From Phoebastria nigripes (Eukaryota > Chordata > Aves > Procellariiformes > Diomedeidae): DNA of 64,000 nt. The notes under the pieces are model-generated. The model saw only the letters and a list, made by a program, of their open reading frames with translations. It was not told the origin of the DNA and did no database searches. Below, one piece after another: positions 51,101-63,388 of the stretch. The stretch covers positions 418,932 through 482,931 of the forward strand of contig JAYKAV010003103.1 in NCBI GenBank assembly GCA_035582835.1, read 5' to 3'. Both the position numbers and the translations under genes were made by a program. Positions within the stretch are counted from its first letter, which is position 1, and each line of letters begins with the position of its first letter.

Positions 51101-51620
51101 TTTGATTTCACTTTTACCAGCTCTGAATTTTTTGGAGGTTGCTTTTTGGGTTTTTGTTGGTGGTTTCTTTGTTGTTGTTGTGCCATTGTAACTGGCCCAA
51201 TAAAATGTTACTATGTGAAAAGAAAGATGTTAAATTTATATTTTGCACTTGATTCTTTTAAAATTATTTTGTAGTTATATATGAGGTTTTTGCTACAGCT
51301 TCTACCAGGGATACCTTTCTTACCATGTATGTAGGGTGGTTGTTAAATTCCAGAAAGTTTTATTTAATAACGTATCTGGAACATTAAATAATTTTTTTTT
51401 TTTTACTTTAGAGTGAAAAGGTTTCCAGATTGGTTTGCACAGGGGCACTGAATGCTCCAGAATTCAAGGTTTGGTTTTTTTAGTCTGGAATTTTGATTTT
51501 GATACACCTATTGTCACCCTGTTGTTTCCTTCAGAAAATGTCTTTTGAGATGTTTATAGAACGTAGGAGGCCTTTAGAAGATTACTGGAGATATGCATGG
51601 GGGAACATATTCTTCACAGC
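48151..51620. other. AT-rich stretch, no gene
   Basis: Apart from the 15-bp triplication at 50077-50121, I see no repeat or exon. Minus-strand frames at 49203-49671 lack known motifs. Confidence 0.5.
50077..50121. repeat. 15-bp unit repeated three times
   Basis: ATGGAGTCTAGAGAT occurs twice without change (50077-50091, 50092-50106), and a third copy (50107-50121) differs at two positions. Confidence 0.95.
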
Positions 51621-52191
51621 TGTGGTGCATTGACCCTGGCCAGCAGCTAAGCACTGTTGCTTGCTCACTCAGTGAGATTGGGGGGAGAACTGGAAGAGCA
51701 AAAGATGAAAACTGGTGAGTCAAAATGAAGACAGTTTAATAAGTGAAAGAAAGATGCATGCACAAGCAAGGCAAAATAAGGAATTTATGCACTATTTCTG
51801 TTGGTAGGCAGATGTTTAGCCACTTTAGCCTTGAAAGCATGTGTAACGGTTACTTGGAAAGACAAAAGCCATAACCACGAATGTCCTTGCTTCTTCCTCC
51901 TTTCCCTGAATGTTTACTGCTGAGCATGGCATCCTATGATACAGATTATCCCTTTGGCCAATTTGGGTCAGCTGCCCCAGCTGTATCTCCTCCCAATTTC
52001 CTGCGCACCCCAAGGCTACTTGTTGCAGGGACAGAGTGGTAGGAAGAAAACCTCAATGCTGTGCAAGCACTGCTCAGCAACAGCCACAACACTGCTGTGT
52101 TATCGACACTGGTTTAGTTACAAATCCAAAACACAGCAACATACGGACTGCTGTGAAGAAAATTAACTCCATTCCAGCCAGACCCAGTACA
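51621..52191 (-). mobile_element. Solo LTR (family 1), minus strand, decayed
   Basis: On the reverse strand it begins TGTACTGGGTCTGGCTGGAA and continues with the GGAGTTAATTTTCTTC segment shared by the family. Its other end reads TGTGGTGCATTGACCCTGGC on the plus strand at 51621. The ATTAAA signal is at plus 51735-51740 (as TTTAAT). The place of the TATA box reads GTAAAC-like sequence and the CRE position is altered, so the promoter is degraded. At 571 bp it has full family length. Flanks ACAGC and TCAAC do not match, so no target-site duplication remains. No internal retroviral genes are attached. Confidence 0.87.
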
Positions 52192-52850
52192 TCAACTCTG
52201 CTCTCATACCACTACAGTCCAAAGACAATGAGTAAGGAGATACTGTAACAGCTCAATGCTCTTCACTTCTACCATAAGTGATGTAATTACTGTTATTCCC
52301 CACTCTCATCACCATACATATACATGAAAGAACTTAGCTGTAGAAAATATGGCTTTTCAGGCAAACCCAGTAAAAATTTGAAACGTATAATTAGGATGTT
52401 TTATACTCTGTATCAACACTCTAATGCTTTGTGGAATAAAGACTTGCATCTTTTAAAAATATAAAGCCAGAAATGAGCACAAAGAGAAAATTATTCAGAA
52501 AGTGTAGGAACACACTATAATAATATTTATTTATTTGAGGCAAAATTGAAAGGTAAGTCAAAACTGAAAGGTAAGTCAATGAACCAATTGTGAAAGATAA
52601 ATTTAAAACTGCACCTGTTCCAAAAAAAAGTGTATAAAAAAGGTAAAAGCTGTTGGGAGGACAGACAGAAGGAGAAAAATAAAACAAGAGTCCTTAGATC
52701 CAGAAAGGCCTTTGAAGTTATTTGTATCTGCAATACAGACTCTCTTTGGTAGCAGTGTTCAAGAAAATGTTATCTTTGAATCAACAGACTCTCTTAGCAC
52801 ATCTGAAAGTATTCCCTTCTGTTTTTCAGACTCTCATGAGAGTCTTTCTC
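52192..52850. other. Spacer between LTR and CR1
   Basis: No gene. A doubled 18-bp segment containing GAAAGGTAAGTCAA lies at about 52545-52580, and a 16-bp perfect palindrome (GACTCTCATGAGAGTC) at 52829-52844 touches the CR1 5' end. Confidence 0.55.
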
Positions 52851-53293
52851 TGGAGAGAGTCCAGTGCAGGCCCCCAAAGATGATGAAGGGACTGGAGCAC
52901 CACTATATAAGGAAAGGTTGGGAGAGTTGGAACTGTTCAGCCTGGGAAGACAAGGCTCAATAACACATCAATGTATATGAAGGGAGTGTGTAAAGAGGAT
53001 GGAGCCAGGCTCTTTTCAGTGGTGTCCAGTGACCAGGACAGGTAATAATGGGCACAAACCGAAACACAGGAGGTTCTGTCTGAACATCAGGAAACACTTT
53101 TTTACTGTGAGTGTGACTGAGCACTGGCACAGGTTGCCCAGAGAGGTTGTGGAGTCTCCATCCTTGGAGATATTCAAAAGCCATCTGGACACGGTCCTTG
53201 GCAACTGGCTGTAGGTGGCCCTGCTTGAGCAGGGGGGTTGGACCAGATGACCTCCAGAGGTCCCTTCCAACCTCAACCATTCTGTGATTCAAA
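52851..53293 (+). mobile_element. CR1 LINE 3' fragment, about 0.44 kb
   Basis: It starts at CTGGAGAGAGTCCAG in the ORF2 C-terminal region, passes through AGGAAAGGTTGGGAGAGTTG and GGCACAGGTTGCCCAGAGAG, and ends with the 3' UTR motif CCAGATGACCTCCAGAGGTC and TTCTGTGATTC at about 53281-53290. Frameshifts break the frame. The wording of the 3' end is closest to the copies at 23132 and 12778. Confidence 0.93.
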
Positions 53294-56200
53294 TGGATGT
53301 ATATGAATCAAGAATAGAAACCCACGTTTGAGTTAGTAACCCTCTTAGTGTCAATGGAGAGATGCAAGCTTACCTAGAATGCAGTTTAGTTTACCCAAAA
53401 ATGAGGGTAAAATTTACCCTAACACACCTATTCCTTTGCATCAAATAGAAAGATAACTTAATATGACTACTTTTCATGGCAACTTCTCCACTGTAGAAAA
53501 CCACAGGTAATAAGAGACACCCAACCCTAAACATGTGGCTCCATATAGAGTCAATAAAAAGCAAAAGGGAATTTTACAGTATAATTTGCTTTCATTGAAG
53601 ACTTCCACTTCAGAATGGTTTGAATTGTTTGAATTGTTCTTTAGAAGTGTCTCCCTTAACTGTAAAAGGAGCCTACAATGATTAGATCAGTTTTAGTCAC
53701 CTAATTTTTTGATATCTAATTTACAATAGATTTATCCCACTCTTCATTTTATCTTGACTGAAAGCTGAGACTGACTATCACAGGTTTTCTTTTGTCAACA
53801 CACTTGTTCTCTGCCATTCATATAAAGCAAATGGTATAAACTATTTCCTTTGACTGTAACTTTCCTGTAAACTATGAACCTGCACCCATTACATTAAATG
53901 TAATGTTAATCGTACTTTCAAAGTTCTTATCCTCCATCCATTGCTAAACATAGAGTCCTTTACACATACCCTGTTACATGGTGTAGTTGGAAGTGCAATA
54001 ATGGATAGCCAGAGTATGAATATTGTGGATGGGTAGATGACTTACCAGTGTATTCTGGCTGTTATTCACCACCTTGGGTAGAATAGACCTGCAGAATCTG
54101 CAGGGATTACTCTCTTCTTAGTGGTTTTGAGATTCCCAGTCCAAAGCTCAATTTTTGCGATTGTGTTATGTTAAGAAAGTATTGGCTTTTGAGTTTAAGT
54201 CCAAAAGGATTTTGAGCANTTACGGTAATACATGTATTTAACTATGAAATTGTCTTTACTTGCTGCTTTTTTTTTTTTTTTCCTTAGCACGTTGCTTGAA
54301 TAACTGCAAATTCCATTGACTTCAAGAGGACAATGTGAGTGAATCAGAAATATGAAGTAATGGCTCAGTGCCTTGTCATATATGTTTCAGTAAAATACAA
54401 GCATAACAATTTAGACTGACAAGATTAATGGTATCAAGATAAATGCTCTGTGTTGTATTAACACAGCAAATAATTTGAGCAATTGGAAGAAAAAATGTTT
54501 ATTTTAAAATGTTTTTTTTTTTTTAATAACTAACAGCAGGCATATTTCTGTAACATGTAGTGTATCCACTTTAATTATTAGTTTTCTCAGCTGACACTTT
54601 TCCTTCTGTTACCTACATAAGAATATGCCTTATAATGTCAACAACTGTTTGTTGTGTTTCTTTAAATTAGAAGTTATTAAATAAAAATACTAAAGATTTT
54701 TAGTAGTAAAGGTAGTCATATATTTCCTTCACTAACTGCTTGTCATTTCAAAAAAAAATTTGGCAGTTGGCTTTTTCTATCTCGGAGGTGCATTTAAAAA
54801 CACGTTACAGGAAACAAGATTTTAATTGTTTTCATGCCACTGCAATGGTCACATGCAGAGTTCAGCACGTTATACCACTGCTTGTTATTAGCTGCCAACC
54901 TGCAGTAGAGTTTTAAAATGGCAGTTGGTGCCTCTCAGAAAACTTTGTAATTAACATTTTGTATTTTTAAGTGGTAATAAATTACTTACTGAAGATCCAT
55001 GACTAATACATATTCCTCCACCTTCTTAGTCTTTAGACACATATGAGCATTCGTAAAATGTTCTTGAATTTTCTGAGAACTCCAGACAATTCTCTTGATC
55101 ACAAGGACTTTTATTTTGTTAGCCTGTTTCTTCGGTGCACTAGTAGTAAGTGGACAGAACCTGCTACCAAATTAGCTAAGTAAAAATGTATAACAGCTTT
55201 TAACCATTGTAAATAACTGTTCAATGTGCAGAACAAGAAAGAGCATTATCCATTGAGTTTAGAAGAACTGAAGAAAGAAGAATGAAATATGTATAAGTAA
55301 ATAAAAAAAATAGAGCACCCCCAACTTACTCTTTGGTGGTCAGCATTTTTTTTTCAAATGAAATTTCTGCTATATTTCAATGCTTTTTAAAAATCTTTAA
55401 AGAAGAAAGTAGGTGGTGCAGAGTTACATCAGGTAGAGGAGCTACTATGGATTAGGTCTGTCAGAGCTGCCTTCATATTCACATTTCTAAGTTAGTTAGT
55501 GGATTCCTTATGATATTTCTCCAGAACTTTTTTGCTTTCAGTTTGCTTTTTAAGCTGGTGACCCATCATTATATCCTGGTCACCTTCAATGTCCTAATCC
55601 AGTGTTTATTTTTGGCTGCAAAAAGAATCCTTTCATCTCTTGGGAAGGAAAAAGAAAAGAGTATTTAATAATCTTCTAAATGCAGGGCGAGTATAAAGAA
55701 TAACTTTTACTCTGAAGATTGAAATTGTCCACTGGCTGACACATGAGCAGAAACAGCATGGACACTCCTACACCTCCCTCCTAAAATGTAAAACTCATTT
55801 AAGTTTTTTTTCTTATGCTTGCCTTTGTGGGTGTTCATATACTTCAGAGTAGATTATTTCTTTATTACATAAAATCACGGTTTTCAGACTGAAATGTTGC
55901 AGATGCTTTTTTGGACGACTTTTCTTCCTCCCCCTTTTCTTCATACATTTTTTTTTTTCTTTGAGTCATGATCCCATACAAAAGTTTCCACTGACATTAC
56001 TTTTTTAGAAATAGTATCATTGTTATGTACATGTTTCTGTGATAATATAATGCAGCATTTTTAAAAGTCAGCATGTAAANCTTCCCTTTAACCTATTCAG
56101 ATTTAACTGCTTTGTGTTTTCCACAGCTCATAAAGTAAAAAATAAAAATGAATATTTATGTAGGTTCTTTTTTGCTCACACTTCAGTGCACTCACACTTC

Positions 56201-57833
56201 AATAAATTTGTATCAATTTCTGTTGTTCTCAAGCAGTTTATGAAAGTCAAAACTGGTCCCAAAGAGATCCTACATAATCACATGTAAACAGTTTTTAAAT
56301 CCTGGTAAAATTTATCATTTGTTTGTTCTTTTTAATTTAAAAAAAAAGAAGAAAAGTTAAAAGTTATTCAAAGATTTCAATAGAAAATTTAAGAGCAAGC
56401 TGAATAAAGGTGATTCTTTTCTGTTGTTTCCTTTCTTTTAAAATATAAAGTGTCTCATTCTAAGATCAATTCAATTATTCATACCTTCAGGTTGTCTAGC
56501 ACACCTGCTTATTGCTGTGCAAAGAAACGTACAGTTGGCCTGTCCTTGACCCAGGTCTGTTTTCACTGCCTAAGGAGATTTGAAGCTATTTCCCTTCTTT
56601 CCCAGCTGAGTGCTAAGAGCACTAGGATAGAGAAAGCATTTTGGTGGTGGATGTTAGGTGATCTCATTCCCTTCTGTTGATGCTGTTCCACTTTCATAAC
56701 ATATTAAACATTCACTGGGCTACAGTGAGAATGAGAAAGAAATGGGCCATAATTACTCAACCTGGTGGTTAGGGTACTCACCTACATGCTCCAGTAAACA
56801 CATCAAATGAAAAACACCAAGAACACTCAATGCAGAGGCATTAAATGCCAGGTTTACCAATTTATAGTTGAGCACCTAAATCTTTTGGATATCCAGTCAT
56901 GTTCCTATTGGCTCAAGAGAACTTGATTATTTAATGAAAAATTANTTATTTAATGAAAAAAAATTGAACAATTCCTGTAGAAAATTCTGAGAATTCCTCT
57001 ACCTCACATTACTGAATAACCTGTAGCTAGGGCATCTTTCCAAATACAAGAAAGTAAGGTGGCTTTTTGATTCATTGGCTACTTACACCCTAGCTAGGAA
57101 TGTCCTTTCCTAATGGGAAGAAAGTATATCCTTCCAGCACAGAACAAAGCAGGAAAACCTGTGAGAATGAAGAATAAAGATCTGTGCTTTTTAGTACACA
57201 CATTAACAACATTAGGTAGCATTTTATGCATATAGTTCATATTTTGTAGCTCATAGGTATAGGTACCTAGTTTTCTTCAAGCAGTTTCACTATCTTCTAA
57301 TATCATGACTTTCAGTAGATAGGTGGACAATAAAAAGCAAAATTCCTTTTTGTGGATCTAGTAATTTCTGCACTTTCAGATACATATTTTAAAAGTCCAA
57401 TTTTTATTTTTCTAAACAACTTTTTGTTCTCATTTATTAAAAGTGGAAGTGATAGTCACAATCCAACGTTGACATAACTGTAAAAATGCATTTTTGGCTG
57501 TGGAAACAAATGGTTTTATATTTATGACAATGTGTACGACACATTTCTGCTCTTTGAAAAACAATAAGATTTATTAGATCATTTTTTCTCTGCTGACAAT
57601 GCCTTATATGTGTTTAAAATACAGATAGTACAAACTGTGCATACCAATACATAGCAAAATCTGATAAATAAAACAAAAGCTCCACCAAGAGTATGATTGC
57701 AGCAGTATAAAAATTCAAGAGGGTCTTATAACAACATCAAATTGATAAAGGTTCATTAATGGTTTATCCTACTATACTAAGTCATAGACCAACTGACAAG
57801 CATATAGGTAAAGAGAAGACAGCTATGAATTGC
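53294..57833. other. AT-rich stretch, no gene
   Basis: T runs at about 54268-54281 and 54511-54524, and a doubled TTATTTAATGAAAAA at about 56928-56960, are the only structures seen. The frame at 56450-56680 has no known domain. Confidence 0.5.
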
Positions 57834-57894
57834 TGTCACGGGTGGAGTGAGAGGGAGAGATGCACTTCACTCGTAAGAGAGAAGTAGCAATATG

Positions 57895-57900
57895 TTTATT
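57895..57900 (-). terminator. LTR polyadenylation signal AATAAA
   Basis: TTTATT on the plus strand gives a consensus AATAAA on the coding strand of the LTR, about 60 bp before its 3' end. Confidence 0.65.
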
Positions 57901-57906
57901 GATATA

Positions 57907-57971
57907 AGACAGTGATTTAACAAAGTTTGATAGTAAATGAGACAGTGAGTTAACAAGATTCGATGGCAAGG
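57907..57971. repeat. 33-bp tandem duplication inside the LTR
   Basis: AGACAGTGATTTAACAA starts at 57907 and AGACAGTGAGTTAACAA at 57940. The copies differ at several positions, so the duplication is not recent. Confidence 0.8.
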
Positions 57972-58358
57972 TACACTTGATTATTTACTGCATAGAGGAC
58001 AAGGTCAGACAAAACTGTCAGGGAGACCCTCCCATTGAGTCATGAGGTTCAGAAAGGACCCCCTTGCTCTCTAAACTCCTTTTCAGAGAGGAGTCTAGGT
58101 GCAGCTGGATCCAATCCTAGTCCCAGACTTGGTCAATGGTTTATGTCTAAAGGATTATATATGTGCACTCAATCCTTTATATCACTTAGCTAAGATTTCC
58201 AAGTTTAGCATGCTATTAGTCACTTACCGAGGATCTGTTGCGGCAAGGAATCTCTCAATCTCGAGGAGTATCCTTGAGAGGCGTCCCTACTCAAGGGGAG
58301 ATCCTGGCGTGCAGCCCACTGCCGTGCAGGAGAGCTCAAAGGGCTCTTGGGCTGGCAC

Positions 58359-58366
58359 TATTTATG
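58359..58366 (-). promoter_or_regulatory. LTR TATA-like element
   Basis: The minus strand reads CATAAATA about 275 bp from the U3 end, in a region with more C and G than the surroundings. It is the best TATA candidate in this LTR. Confidence 0.5.
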
Positions 58367-58635
58367 GGGGTAAGATGATTGACTTACAGTCATATTTACA
58401 TACCAACTGTAGATGTTAGTTTCTTCCAAATTTGGCTTGAGTCGGACATTGATCAGCACTGTGGTTAGGTGGACGCATTGCCTATTGTGTTGTTATCTGT
58501 CTCCCCCGAATCCACTCTGAGCTAGATGCATCCATCATGACCAGACACATCCATCACAATCACCACAGGTGGTTATCGTTCGAGCTGGGTTACGGGAAAA
58601 GGTCAGGTCGGGGGCAGAGGGAGCACACCGTCACA

Positions 58636-61600
58636 ATTGCGACAAACATTGTAGTTCAGTATGAAAGCACTTTTTAAAATAAATGAGGTAACAAATAGCA
58701 TATAGAATAATGAATATGAAACAGCACTAAACAAAAATTCAGAATAAAGCTACAACCATACAATGGCCTGAAAATCTTCCTATTATGTAGACCATATTTA
58801 TAAATCAAATACAGTCATGCAGCACCAAAATACCATAGATGGTAATTTGCTTACAGAATGAGATCCACGTATAAGGTGGAAAATGGTTTGTCACACTAGA
58901 AGAAATTACCTCTATGTTGAATGCAAAGGTAAACTTTAAGTATCATCTCATCTGGATTCATCACTGTTGTTAATACATGAAATGCAAAATATCTCCCAAA
59001 ATGGCAGGAGAAGAAACTAAATAAAATGGAGTGCATGATCAAAAACATTTTAACTATCTTTTTAGGCCTCTTTTACAACAACACATTAACACAAAAATTT
59101 TTCTAACCATTCAATCCAAAGGAACATATATATATTCTGTGGTCTTATTGCTCGACCCAGAAAACAGAAGGGATCATCTTTAGAGATATTAATTTATCAC
59201 AGGGGAAGAAATGCCCTTAAAAATATGGGATATTTTCAGTCTCTGGGAGACTATTTGAAAATTATGCAAATAACTTTGCAAATAATGACTAGGTTAATGC
59301 ACTAGATTCTATTTGCCACGTGGAGAGTCTGTAAATGGATCTTCTAGTGGGAGGAGGAAAACCATAGTAGGATATATGACAGGAAGTGGAACAATATTGT
59401 CCGTGGAGGTATAAATGTAATCAGCAGTACCGTTTCCTTCAGATTTAGTAAGGATCAGCCAAAACACACATATAGCCTGCAAGAGATATTCTGGTATACA
59501 AAGTGTGACAAGAACTTGGAGGCAGGTATTGTAATCTGTTCCAACACAAATGTGTAACACCGTATGTTCCAAGGAGCATAAAGAAATATATCTGTCAGGT
59601 AATAATTGAAGATTCTAGGAAGAAAAAAGAAGAAATACTCAAAGGAAAAAAATATTAGTGGAGTGAAGCTTCTACATTAGAAGAAGAATGTCTTTCTGGC
59701 AGCCCAGAAATACGATACAAAAAAGGAAGTAGTACAACAAAACAAACTTAACTGGTCTCCTGTAGTCACAATGTGGAAAATAACAGGCATTCCTTACAGA
59801 AATGTTCTGGTAGCTTTATTGGTCTCTTCAGACTTTTTGAAGAACTCTAGCAGAACTTACATTAGGCAATAATCTCTGCACTCACAGAAATACAAGAGAG
59901 ATGTAAGCCCTCCATTGGCTGTTCTTACTACCATAATATATTTGTGAAAATGCAAGCAACTTATACACTCTCTGATAGTCAGAAAAAATATTCATAGTGC
60001 CATGATTCTTCTTTAGGATTTACTTGACTTTAAACTGTCCTACAGTGCTGAAAAAAAAAATTATTACATTGTTCATCAAATTTTCAGACATGTTTTCTTT
60101 TACTGAAGGTATGACTTTCGGCTGCAATATAGAGGAAATATAAAGCAATACTACAGAAAGCAAGACTGTCACTTGAAGAGGTGCATGAACTACCTGCTTA
60201 TCTATATCAGCTGTGACCTAATGGTGACAGAACTCACAGCTGAGTACAAGCTGACACGCTAGCTGGAAAAGGAACCAAATTGTACATGTTAACCGGTTAG
60301 TACAGAGTAAAGGATAAACTTGAGAAACTGAAACAGACAGAGGAGTAGTTAGTCTAACATGAGCACATGCATACTGGGAATCATCTAGATTACAGCCTTC
60401 CAAGGTTCATGGCAAGTACATGAACCACGCATGTGATGTTATCATTGGAGCTGATAAAATAATTAATCAACTAATAGATGTGATAGATGTGTCAGGTGGA
60501 AAGCCAGAATCTGGAGAAAGCTGACAGTTGTGGCATCTGTTTTCATTTTCACCTGGTCTCATCATCTTCCCTGATGAGAAAAAGATTCTTTGGTTTAGAG
60601 TGAGTGGCTATGTCTTTTAAATATCTCCTGTCAAGACAGGAGGCGGCATGTGAAAAAGGAGTCTTATCAGTATTTGTCTTTTATTTGAGGAGGAAAGAGG
60701 CATTTGTTCTTCCCTACTATTTTAGCAGGCATCTAGTAGGAATGTCCTATACCAGACAGCCTCAGTGGGATTTACTTCAAACAAACATCTGAACTCTTCA
60801 CCTCAGGCCCTGTGAAAATAAAATAGGAATTGTATAAAATAAATATAATACAGCTGATCTATTTTAGCCAGCTACTTTATGATGAGATTAATTGTGTCCT
60901 AGAGCAGCCTATTTCTCTGCATTGAGATGAGAGACTAACTCAGATGTAGACTTCTACAAATTAGATCTTTCATTAGGCAAATACAAATAACTCTTGAGAT
61001 GTACATTTTCAAAAGAGTTATGGATTAATTTTCTACCAGGCACAATGTTCACCTGTTTTTTTGGTTTGTATGAAAAAAAGGGTAGCTCAAGTCCCCACTT
61101 CTTTCACTTTCTGTAATCAGATCATTTAGGAACAAATGTTAAGTCATTCAGGTTAAAGGAATAGACATCTACAGTCCTAAGTATTCTGAAATACCCTGCA
61201 ATTACTGCAAGCAGAAAAGGACATTGTATACATTCTATAGTCAGAAATTGTGTACACTGAAGAAAAGCTGAAGTTCTGAAAATGTACTTTCCTACAAACC
61301 TGCTGAAAAAATGTAGCTCCTGATAAACCAGAAAAGGATTAGCCTGTTGTCTGTAAAACACATGCTATGTCACAGAAATTGGAAGTAACAAGTGCTGCAA
61401 ATTCACTACACTTAAATCATTTGCAAACATCAGATTGAAATGATTTTGAAACTTTGTAGTCAAAGCTGGCTCTGCACACCCTGCTGCTTTAGGTAATCTT
61501 CAGCATCCCACATTTTCAGCTGTCTCATTTAATTTTGTATTTTGACTTTATTTCTGATTTTTTTTCCCAATCAATTAAAACTAGTGTGTGCTCTCTGAAG

Positions 61601-62292
61601 TTTTTTTTTTTTTCTTTTTTTTCTTTTGCCTGTTTTTCTGACGATAGGGTCTTCTGTTAAATCATTTCTTCCTCCTTGTTTTTCATGTAAGTTGTTTTTG
61701 AAGAGTGCAATTTTTCATCATCTTTATCTTTGTCCCACTATTTCTGTTTAGCAACATCTCTTTGGCATTTAGCATCTTAGTATCCAACAATTTCTTTGCT
61801 TTGATAATTTAGTGTTATGTGATGTGCTTCTTCCATCTCAACACTCCCTTTCAGTTGTTCTTTCGCTTCTCTGTTCATCCTTCCACTTCCATTCACAGCT
61901 CTCTTAAACATCCTATCCCCTTAACTCAGTGTTTGCATACACTGATACGATCAAACTTCCTATTCTCTAGTCCACAGACACTAAACTCCTCCCCTGCTTC
62001 TGCTTGAACACATACAGACCTTGAACACTCACACAGATAAAGATTTCCTATGCAGGCACACAGTGCAAACTGAATTAAATTCAGTAAAAGTTTTTTTGTT
62101 GGGGTTTTTGGTTTTTTGTTTTGTTTTTCTTTATCTTTTTTTCTTCCTAACATGACAAGACAGGCAGGAGTTGTCTCCTACTTAAGGAACAGGAGCCTGA
62201 GTTTTTTTCCCAGAGATGCTTAAAACACTTTAGGCATTTCCTCAGAATAGTTTTGGTAAAAACTTTAGATATTTTATTCTTCAAAAATAAAT
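58636..62292. other. AT-rich stretch, no gene
   Basis: A minus-strand frame at 59309-59572 is open for 87 codons, but I recognise no family and see no splice sites that define an exon. T-rich low-complexity tracts lie at 61595-61627 and 62088-62150. Confidence 0.5.
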
Positions 62293-62420
62293 TGTCGTGG
62301 TTTAACCCTGGCAGCACCTAATCACCATGCAGCTGCTCGCTCACCCCCCCGCTCCGGTGGGATGGGGGAGAGAATCAGGAGGGCACGAGTAGGAAAACTC
62401 GTGGGTTGAGATAAAAACAG

Positions 62421-62426
62421 TTTAAT
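62421..62426 (-). terminator. LTR polyadenylation signal ATTAAA
   Basis: TTTAAT on the plus strand. The position matches 24211-24216 in the sense-strand sibling. Confidence 0.7.
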
Positions 62427-62594
62427 AATTGAAATAAAACAAAGTAGAACAGTAATAGTAACAGTGATAACAACAACAACAAAAACAATATACAAAGCAG
62501 ACGATGCACGATGCAATTGCTCACCACCCGCTGAACTGACACATGCCCGATATGAGAGCCCATCTCAGAACCCAGAGCCCCCACACACACTTAG

Positions 62595-62602
62595 TTTTTA
62601 TA
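62595..62602 (-). promoter_or_regulatory. LTR TATA box
   Basis: The coding strand reads TATAAAAA just after the GCTCAG segment, as in the sibling at 24023-24037. Confidence 0.75.
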
Positions 62603-62857
62603 CTGAGCATGACGTTGCATGGTATGGAATACCCCATTGGCCAGCTGGGTCAACCACCCCGGCTATGCTCCCCCCACCAGCTTCTCATGCACCTGGCAGG
62701 GCATGGGAGGCCGAAAAGTGCCTGGTGCAAGCACCACCCAGCAGCACACAAAACATCAATGGGCCATCAACGCTCCTATTATACCAAATCCAAAACACAG
62801 CACACCTCCCCAGCTACTAGGAAGAAAGTTAACTCTGTCCCAGCTGGAACCAGGACA

Positions 62858-63388
62858 TAAATATCACCTTCAGCTCCACTACTGTGTCCTGTTGGCTTCA
62901 CAGTATCCTGTCCTCACTTTGCATATCTCACATATTCATATCTCAGAAATTTCATCTTATGTACATTGATTCATTCACCTGCTTATGGAAAAAAAAAAGA
63001 GTAATTTTGTCAATGAACACTAGGACACAGATTATGTCAGATCATCAGTAGGGACATGGCTTGAACTTTTCTGTATTTTCTTGCTTTTTTTGTATGTGTC
63101 TTTCTTCTAACATACCTTTATCTTATAGCTTTACCTATCAAAAGCTTACATGCCACTTATCTGTGTTCTCAGATACAGTTTCAGGGTTCTTCATGCCTCT
63201 GTTTAATTCTGTCATACTGTCATTTTTTTCATCCTATTTTTCTTCTCAGTGTCCACCTTCTTCAAATTCATGAAGTCCCACAGACATTACAGCTTAAGTA
63301 GCACAGAAGTCCCACTTATCATAACCAGCTTCCTTATGTGATTCTTCAGGTGGAACTCCACTGCAGGGAGATCCTTCTGCCTGATCTT
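62858..63388. other. Spacer, no gene
   Basis: An unremarkable stretch between the solo LTR and the last CR1. A 70-codon Ser/Phe-rich frame at 63061-63273 has no known motif. Confidence 0.5.

Larger units (their letters stand above)
57834..58635 (-). mobile_element. Solo LTR, 802 bp, second family, minus strand
   Basis: The plus strand reads TGTCACGGGTGGAG at the left and GCACACCGTCACA at the right, so TG and CA ends are present. A perfect 5-bp duplication ATTGC flanks it (57829-57833, 58636-58640); it can be extended to 6 bp (AATTGC) if the last A of the LTR is counted. The orientation comes from a minus-strand AATAAA (plus 57895-57900) and a TATA-like CATAAATA (plus 58359-58366), which put U3 on the right. 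It shares no block with the other LTRs here. The 106-codon plus-strand frame inside it runs antisense to the LTR and is not a gene. No primer-binding site or retroviral gene is adjacent. Confidence 0.88.
62293..62857 (-). mobile_element. Solo LTR (family 1), minus strand, well preserved
   Basis: On the plus strand it starts TGTCGTGGTTTAACCCTGGC and ends GGAACCAGGACA, flanked by a perfect 5-bp duplication TAAAT (62288-62292 and 62858-62862). Read on the coding strand it has the GGCCAATGGGGTATTCCAT block, an AACGTCAT CRE-like motif, TATAAAAA (plus 62595-62602) and ATTAAA (plus 62421-62426). A run of AAC units sits at about 62470-62482 inside the R region. It keeps several CpG sites that are decayed in other copies, which suggests a younger insertion. 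The three overlapping plus-strand frames of 105-118 codons at 62464-62969 are antisense reading of this LTR and its flank, not genes. Confidence 0.92.

Noticed and set aside
58099..58419. 106-codon plus-strand frame
   Set aside because: It falls wholly within the minus-strand 802-bp LTR and has no family signature.
59309..59572. 87-codon minus-strand frame
   Set aside because: Hydrophobic stretches and Cys residues were tempting, but there is no known family match and no neighbouring exon evidence.
62464..62969. Overlapping plus-strand frames of 105-118 codons
   Set aside because: They lie antisense to the solo LTR at 62293-62857 and its flank, in overlapping frames, with no recognised domain.
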